A DNA stretch of 10,576 nucleotides from an uncultured Saprospiraceae bacterium (GTDB lineage: Bacteria > Bacteroidota > Bacteroidia > Chitinophagales > Saprospiraceae): NCBI GenBank assembly GCA_937973565.1, contig CALJKQ010000183.1, positions 1-10,576 of the forward strand, written 5' to 3'. Positions 6,494 through 10,576 of this stretch are shown piece after piece; the first letter of the stretch is position 1, and each line of letters begins with the position of its first letter. The notes beneath the pieces are model-generated. The model made no database searches and was not told the origin of the DNA. It worked only from the letters and a program-made list of their open reading frames with translations. A program made the position numbers and the translations under genes.

Positions 6494-7486
6494 ATGGAAA
6501 TGAACATGAATAACAACAGATCAAAACAAAATTTTACAGCCTGGGCCATTGTAGCAATCATAGGACTGCTGGGTTTAAATGCCTACCAATGGTTTATCAA
6601 CAGCCAGCTGAAAACAGAAAATACAACACAACAAACCATACAAATTGACCTTGAAAAGGCTCAGGCAGAGCTGAATCAGGATTATCAGGATGCGCTGGAG
6701 CGACTGGAAGAATTGAGGGGCGACAACAAAGAAGCCAACGACCTCATCGATGCTCAAAAGAAAGAGTTAGAGACGCAAAAGGCCAAAATATCAGAATTGA
6801 TCTGGACCAAACGCGAATTGGGCAGGGCTAAGGAAGAATTGACCAAGTTGAATGCACAGGTGACGGACTATGTGGCCCAAATCAATGCCTTAAAGAATGA
6901 AAATGCTGAATTGAGCACCGCCAATACACAGCTTTCTTCCTCCAACCAGGAGTTGTCCGCCAATCTGGAATTGACCAAAAAAGAAAAAGAGGAAATAGCC
7001 CAGGCGAGAGCCGTCTTGGCATCGGATAAAGAAAAACTGGCTAAAACCAATGAAGCCTTGTCTTCCAAGGTTGACATGGCCAATGCCATCAAAATCAATT
7101 ACATGGAAGTGAAGGGTTTTGAGGTGAAAGACAATGGTAAATTGAAGGATAAAAGCAAAGCCAAAGACATAGAAATGCTCAGGATTTGTTTCACCACCGA
7201 AACCAACCTCGTGACACCATCAGGTACCAAAAAATTCTATGTAAGGATCATCAACCCACAGGGAGAGACCGTGGCTCAGGAAGACAGAGGATCCGGTGTA
7301 TTGACCAACAAACTCAACAACACCCAAATTCGTTATACTACATCCGGTGATCTCGAATATGACAACAAGGACACCAACGGTTGTATTGACTGGACCTTGG
7401 GCGAAAAACTGTCGAAAGGCGTTTACGACTGCGAATTGTACAACAACGGCTATATGGTTGGAAAAGGCAAGTTTACCCTCAAGTAA
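6494..7486 (+). CDS. Membrane-anchored coiled-coil protein with uncharacterised C-terminal domain
   Basis: From the ATG at 6494 the protein has 330 residues; in-frame ATGs at 6500 and 6506 are equally plausible. The short N-terminus carries one membrane helix (about 15-35, FTAWAIVAIIGLLGLNAYQW). Residues ~40-195 are rich in Glu, Lys, Leu and Gln with heptad-like spacing, as expected for a long coiled coil. Residues ~200-330 form a compact, probably beta-rich domain with MLRICFTT (228-235), KKFYVRIINPQGE (246-258), CIDW (297-300) and a closing GVYDCELYNNGYMVGKGKFTLK-type hairpin (309-330). Similar hypothetical proteins occur in many Bacteroidota, and I know of no assigned function. The helix could be an anchor with the rest in the periplasm, or an uncleaved signal. 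Its own promoter and a strong terminator suggest a single-gene transcript. Confidence 0.75.
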   Translation: MEMNMNNNRSKQNFTAWAIVAIIGLLGLNAYQWFINSQLKTENTTQQTIQIDLEKAQAELNQDYQDALERLEELRGDNKEANDLIDAQKKELETQKAKISELIWTKRELGRAKEELTKLNAQVTDYVAQINALKNENAELSTANTQLSSSNQELSANLELTKKEKEEIAQARAVLASDKEKLAKTNEALSSKVDMANAIKINYMEVKGFEVKDNGKLKDKSKAKDIEMLRICFTTETNLVTPSGTKKFYVRIINPQGETVAQEDRGSGVLTNKLNNTQIRYTTSGDLEYDNKDTNGCIDWTLGEKLSKGVYDCELYNNGYMVGKGKFTLK

Positions 7487-7504
7487 ACCCTCAAATAAAT
7501 TAGG

Positions 7505-7540
7505 AAAAGGCTGTCGGCACAAAACCTTCAGCCTTTTTTT
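7505..7540 (+). terminator. Intrinsic terminator of the coiled-coil protein gene
   Basis: AAAAGGCTG (7505-7513) pairs perfectly with CAGCCTTTT (7529-7537) around a 15-nt loop and runs into seven T (7534-7540). It begins 18 nt after the TAA stop. Confidence 0.85.
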
Positions 7541-7565
7541 ATGTCCATAGTAATGTCTTTTCTCA

Positions 7566-7596
7566 TTTAAAAAATAAACTTTTAGCCTTATATTTG
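7566..7596 (+). promoter_or_regulatory. Probable promoter of the bifunctional nuclease gene
   Basis: TTTA (7566-7569), a 19-nt spacer and TATATTTG (7589-7596) give a near-perfect Bacteroidota promoter with an exact TAnnTTTG -7 box. Transcription should begin near 7603, leaving a leader of about 9 nt before the ATG at 7612. Confidence 0.65.
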
Positions 7597-7611
7597 CATT
7601 AATTTTAATAC

Positions 7612-8187
7612 ATGAATAAGGTCAGTCTGGAAATAGTAGCGATTAGTCATTCGGTTTCTCAATCCCACAATTATGCCGTGATTTTGGGCGAATCTGAAGG
7701 AAGCCGCAGATTACCCATTGTTATCGGTGGTTTCGAAGCCCAAGGCATAGCCATTGCGGTAGAAAAAATGACGCCCAATCGTCCATTGACCCATGACTTG
7801 TTTAAAGCCACCCTCGATAATTTCGGCATAGTCATCAGAGAAGTAGTCATCAATGACTTATTGGATGGCATCTTTTACGCCCAATTGATTTGCGATCAGC
7901 ATGGAGATATTTCTGTGATTGACTCCAGAACCTCAGATGCCATTGCTATGGCTGTTAGGTTCAATTGCCCAATTTATACTTACGACTTTATCCTGGATCA
8001 GGCTGGGGTGGAAATGGAAAACGAGCAAGCGGAACCCCTAACCCCCTCAAGAACGGTTCAGAAACAGGGCATTACCTCTCTGTCGCTGGCTGAATTGGAA
8101 AGCCAGCTGGAGAAAGCCATTGAAATGGAAGATTACGAGACGGCTGCCAAGCTCAGGGACGAAATCAGCAATCGCAAGAGCAACTAA
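7612..8187 (+). CDS. Bifunctional nuclease (DUF151) domain protein with C-terminal UVR motif
   Basis: A 191-residue protein. Residues ~1-130 are a bifunctional nuclease (BFN/DUF151) domain, with LPIVIGGFEAQGIA (34-47), RPLTHDLF (57-64) and DSRTSDAIAMAVR (104-116) as the conserved blocks; plant and bacterial members have been reported to act on DNA and RNA. A linker (~131-155) leads to a UvrB/UvrC-type motif, LAELESQLEKAIEMEDYETA (159-178) continuing AKLRDEI (179-185), which in UvrB and UvrC is a helical hairpin for protein-protein contact. This two-part architecture is common in Bacteroidota. The motif suggests a link with nucleotide excision repair or another UVR protein, which is inference. 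The ATG at 7612 sits just after a strong promoter. The stop is 1 nt from the stop of the convergent RidA-family gene. Confidence 0.88.
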   Translation: MNKVSLEIVAISHSVSQSHNYAVILGESEGSRRLPIVIGGFEAQGIAIAVEKMTPNRPLTHDLFKATLDNFGIVIREVVINDLLDGIFYAQLICDQHGDISVIDSRTSDAIAMAVRFNCPIYTYDFILDQAGVEMENEQAEPLTPSRTVQKQGITSLSLAELESQLEKAIEMEDYETAAKLRDEISNRKSN

Positions 8188-8188
8188 T

Positions 8189-8611
8189 CTATTTTATTTC
8201 CGGTTTATAAGCCATGGCCTTGATCTCGATCAACAGATTGGGGTGGGGCAGTTGGTGAACGGCTACGGTTGTACGCGTAGGACCTGCGTGATCGAAGTAT
8301 TCAGAATATACTTCATTGTATCCTTTGAAATCTTTCATGTCGACCAGAAAGGTGGTGATGTCTACTACGTCTTCGAGTCCTGCATTGGCTGACGCCAATA
8401 GGGTGGCTATGTTTTCAATCACGGCCTTTGTTTGTTTTCGAATGTCCAGTGTCCAGCTGCCATCTTCATTGCGGTCGGCTCCCTCATGGGTGTTATCGGG
8501 TCTTCGACTGCTGGTACCGGATACAAAAATAAAGTCGCCCACTCGCTTCAGGTGCGGATAATTGCCCAGTGGTTTCGCGCGATCTTCGAGGGTTTTGTTT
8601 TCAATGGCCAT
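8189..8611 (-). CDS. RidA/YjgF-family protein, probable 2-aminomuconate deaminase
   Basis: With the ATG at 8611 the protein has 140 residues, the usual RidA-family length; an in-frame TTG at 8617 would add two residues and is less likely. Family marks are GDFIFVSGTSSRRPDN (25-40), the Arg of GPTRTTVAV (R113) and the Glu of NLLIEIKAMA (E129), the pair that in RidA enzymes binds the substrate carboxylate and helps hydrolysis. The N-terminal pattern, GNYPHLKRVGDFIFVSGTSS, resembles 2-aminomuconate deaminases rather than general RidA (2-iminopropanoate deaminase). The gene follows kynurenine 3-monooxygenase and overlaps its 3' end by about 11 nt. In the 3-hydroxyanthranilate route this enzyme removes ammonia from 2-aminomuconate, so the context supports the specific call. 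A general RidA role remains possible. Confidence 0.78.
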   Translation of the reverse strand: MAIENKTLEDRAKPLGNYPHLKRVGDFIFVSGTSSRRPDNTHEGADRNEDGSWTLDIRKQTKAVIENIATLLASANAGLEDVVDITTFLVDMKDFKGYNEVYSEYFDHAGPTRTTVAVHQLPHPNLLIEIKAMAYKPEIK

Positions 8612-9965
8612 GGTCAAATTTTTTTGCTAAGTCCAACAATTCAGCGTGCATTTGTTCTTTGGAAGGCAGTTGACCGTTTTGACACCAGCTCAAGAGCAGC
8701 TCATCCTGCGCCCTTCCCTGGTGCATGGCCCTTGCATAAGGAACATCGGCTCTGAAGGTTACCAGCGAATATTTGGAATAATAGTCCGGAATTTCAAATT
8801 CCAGTTCGGTTTCAATTTTTCTTTTTAGCATAAAATCTGCATCGTCAACGCGATCTCTCATTTCGAGGAAATTGTCGATGGCTAGGTCGGCTATGGCATT
8901 GGTATTTTCTGCTCTTTGGTTTTGGAACATGTCAAAAACCTGCGGCCATTGGTCTCCATGCTCGTCGATGATGTCATTAAAAACCCTTACATCCTCGAAA
9001 GAAGCATTCATACCTTGTCCGTAAAAAGGTACAATGGCGTGAGCTGCATCTCCCATCATAAGGCATTTGCCATAGGCCTGCCAGGGGAAACATTTTACGG
9101 TACCCAGTGAACCGGTGGGATTGTTGAAATACTCATCCACATAGTCGGGCATATAGGGTATCAATTCCGGATAATACGTTTCAAAAAACGACTGCACCTG
9201 TTGTGGTGTTTTCATATGGTTGAAGCCATATTCCCCTTCGAAGGGGTGAAACATCGTAACCGTGAAACTGCCATCCATATTGGGCAAGGCAATGATCATA
9301 AAACTGCCTCTTGGCCAGATGTGTAAGGCATTTTTATCCAGTTGAAATCCACCGTCTGCGGTGGGTTTGATGCTCAATTCTTTGTAGCCGTGACTCAGAA
9401 AATGCTGTGAATAGTTGAACAGCAACTCCGATGTTTTTTCCATCATACTTTTTCTTACTGCAGAGCCTGAGCCGTCTGTACCAATGATAATGTCTCCTTT
9501 CGCTTCCACGGGGATGCCCGTTTTTTCGTGCTTAAAATAGGCCACGCCTTTTTCAAGAACTACCTGGGTGCAGGTGTGATTGAAATACATTTCAATGTTG
9601 GAAAAGGTTTCTGCTTTGTTGAGCAAGGCAATGTTGAGTCCACCACGCGAAACGGAATTGATGGCTTCTCCCTTGCGTCCACTATAGGATTGAAAAAAGG
9701 CCTGACCTCCTTTGGGGTGGATCATTCGACCCTGCATGGGAATGCATTCATTTAAAATTTCTTCCCTGATTCCTGCCAGGTCTAGTCCCAGCATACCTCT
9801 GGGTGACAATGCCAGGTTGATGGATCTGCCGGCACTCATACTCACCTTTCGCATATCGTCACGGCGCTCGTACAAGGCCACCTGGTAACCTCTCTGTGCC
9901 ATGGTAATGGCCAATAACGTACCGCTCAGGCCGGCACCAATGATGATGATTTTATCTCCTTTCAT
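8601..9965 (-). CDS. kmo: Kynurenine 3-monooxygenase
   Basis: A 454-residue FAD-dependent monooxygenase that hydroxylates L-kynurenine to 3-hydroxykynurenine using NADPH and O2. The Rossmann motif IIIIGAGLSGTLLA (6-19) binds FAD. RSINLALS (47-54) is the typical KMO active-site stretch, with an Arg expected to hold the kynurenine carboxylate. GTDGSGSAVR (162-171) is the second conserved flavin-hydroxylase block. GDAAHAIVPFYGQG (305-318) followed by MNASFED (319-325) is the FAD-ribityl/GD motif. Length and order are normal. The C-terminus looks soluble, without the strong membrane helix of eukaryotic KMO. The ATG overlaps the kynureninase stop in the sequence ATGA (4 nt), and its own 3' end overlaps the RidA-family gene, so translation of all three is probably coupled. 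Confidence 0.95.
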   Translation of the reverse strand: MKGDKIIIIGAGLSGTLLAITMAQRGYQVALYERRDDMRKVSMSAGRSINLALSPRGMLGLDLAGIREEILNECIPMQGRMIHPKGGQAFFQSYSGRKGEAINSVSRGGLNIALLNKAETFSNIEMYFNHTCTQVVLEKGVAYFKHEKTGIPVEAKGDIIIGTDGSGSAVRKSMMEKTSELLFNYSQHFLSHGYKELSIKPTADGGFQLDKNALHIWPRGSFMIIALPNMDGSFTVTMFHPFEGEYGFNHMKTPQQVQSFFETYYPELIPYMPDYVDEYFNNPTGSLGTVKCFPWQAYGKCLMMGDAAHAIVPFYGQGMNASFEDVRVFNDIIDEHGDQWPQVFDMFQNQRAENTNAIADLAIDNFLEMRDRVDDADFMLKRKIETELEFEIPDYYSKYSLVTFRADVPYARAMHQGRAQDELLLSWCQNGQLPSKEQMHAELLDLAKKFDHGH

Positions 9966-10576
9966 GGGTGGATCACTTTTTTAAGAATGTCAACAAAGTC
10001 ACAGACGTCGGTAAAACTATTGTATAAAGGTACAGGTGCAACCCTGATTACGTCGGGTTCTCTCCAGTCGGCAATGACTCCCTGTTTGGTAAGTTTGTTG
10101 AAAAGGGTTTTATTGGCATCCTGGACCCTAATGCTCAATTGAGCGCCTCTTTGCTGTGGGTCTTCCGGAGTGATGATGGAAATTTTATCACCCGGAATTT
10201 CTTTCAACAATGCTTCCATGTACGCGGTGAGTCTGACTGATTTTTCTCTGAGTTTATAAATGCCGGCCTCCTTGAAAATATCGAGACTGGCTTTGATGGC
10301 TGCCAGCGAAAGGATGGGCGGATTGCTGAGCTGCCAGGCTTCAACTCCGTATATGGGTTCAAAATCATCGCGCATACCAAAACGCGTTTGTTTGTTGTGG
10401 CCCCACCAACCTTCAAATCTGGGCATATCTACCGCTGCTGCATGTCGTTCGTGGACAAAAGCGGCTCCCACACTGCCGGGTCCGGAATTGAGGTATTTGT
10501 AGGTACACCAGACAGCGAAGTCGGGCCCTGCTTTGTGCAGCTCCAATGGCACGTTGCCGGCTCCATGGGCGCAGTC
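9962..10576 (-). CDS. kynU: Kynureninase, C-terminal half (5' end outside window)
   Basis: The frame is open to the right edge, and 204 residues are visible of a family usually about 420 long. It is a PLP-dependent hydrolase that splits 3-hydroxykynurenine (or kynurenine) into 3-hydroxyanthranilate (or anthranilate) and L-alanine. The visible part begins DCAHGAGNVPLELH, the conserved segment just before the cofactor lysine, which is in TYKYLNSGPG (fragment residues 25-34, Lys 27). HERHA (42-46), EGWWGHN (55-61) and the C-terminal IRVAPVPLYNSF (177-188, with an Arg expected to bind the substrate carboxylate) are also typical. The GTG at 10552 is an internal codon, not a start. The gene is the first visible member of the kynurenine operon, which may continue upstream outside the window. 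Confidence 0.93.
   Translation of the reverse strand, partial: DCAHGAGNVPLELHKAGPDFAVWCTYKYLNSGPGSVGAAFVHERHAAAVDMPRFEGWWGHNKQTRFGMRDDFEPIYGVEAWQLSNPPILSLAAIKASLDIFKEAGIYKLREKSVRLTAYMEALLKEIPGDKISIITPEDPQQRGAQLSIRVQDANKTLFNKLTKQGVIADWREPDVIRVAPVPLYNSFTDVCDFVDILKKVIHP

Noticed and set aside
8220..8233. Inverted repeat TTGATC-tc-GATCAA near the 3' end of the RidA-family gene
   Set aside because: It is within coding sequence, short and has no T-run, so it is probably chance.
1..10576. CRISPR arrays, tRNA genes, insertion sequences or attachment sites
   Set aside because: Reading by eye found no regularly spaced repeats, no tRNA-like clover-leaf segments, no transposase motifs and no flanking direct repeats.

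Overview
The window looks like chromosomal DNA from a Bacteroidota bacterium, probably of the Saprospiria/Cytophagia kind. Three things point there. One exported protein ends in a type IX secretion (T9SS) sorting domain. Several genes have the Bacteroidota promoter form, TTTG - about 19-20 nt - TAnnTTTG. Genes start without a recognisable Shine-Dalgarno sequence. No phage, transposon, CRISPR, tRNA or rRNA was seen, and base composition looks fairly even across the genes.

Layout from left to right. (1) 3-1562 (+): the 3' part of a secreted Asp-box (BNR/sortilin-like) beta-propeller protein, followed by a hairpin terminator. (2) 1563-2043: a 481-nt region without a protein gene. It holds a perfect 11-bp inverted repeat and, just before the next gene, a candidate small structured RNA of about 108 nt (+ strand) closed by an 11-bp stem with an 8-T run. 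(3) 5120-2044 (-): a tight two-gene unit, DUF1800 then DUF1501, 5 nt apart. The DUF1501 protein has a Tat signal and a T9SS C-terminal domain, while the DUF1800 protein has no signal peptide. (4) 5317-5640 (+): a small DUF202 membrane protein, whose stop abuts that of a convergent DEDDy 3'-5' exonuclease gene (6375-5641, -). (5) 6494-7486 (+): a membrane-anchored coiled-coil protein with an unrecognised C-terminal domain, ending in a clear terminator. (6) 7612-8187 (+): a bifunctional-nuclease (DUF151) protein with a C-terminal UVR motif. (7) 10576-8189 (-): an operon for tryptophan/kynurenine breakdown, in transcription order kynureninase (partial), kynurenine 3-monooxygenase and a RidA-family protein resembling 2-aminomuconate deaminase. 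These genes overlap (4 nt, then about 11 nt), suggesting translational coupling.

How the genes work together. The kynurenine operon should turn kynurenine into 3-hydroxykynurenine (KMO) and then 3-hydroxyanthranilate plus alanine (kynureninase). The RidA-type deaminase would act later, after ring cleavage and semialdehyde oxidation, for which genes are not in the window. The DUF1800/DUF1501 pair is a widespread but uncharacterised partnership that probably works in the envelope or at the cell surface. The remaining genes are single housekeeping-type or hypothetical genes.

No obvious new defence or mobile system is present. The features most worth following up are the candidate structured RNA at 1932-2045 and the export asymmetry of the DUF1800/DUF1501 pair.
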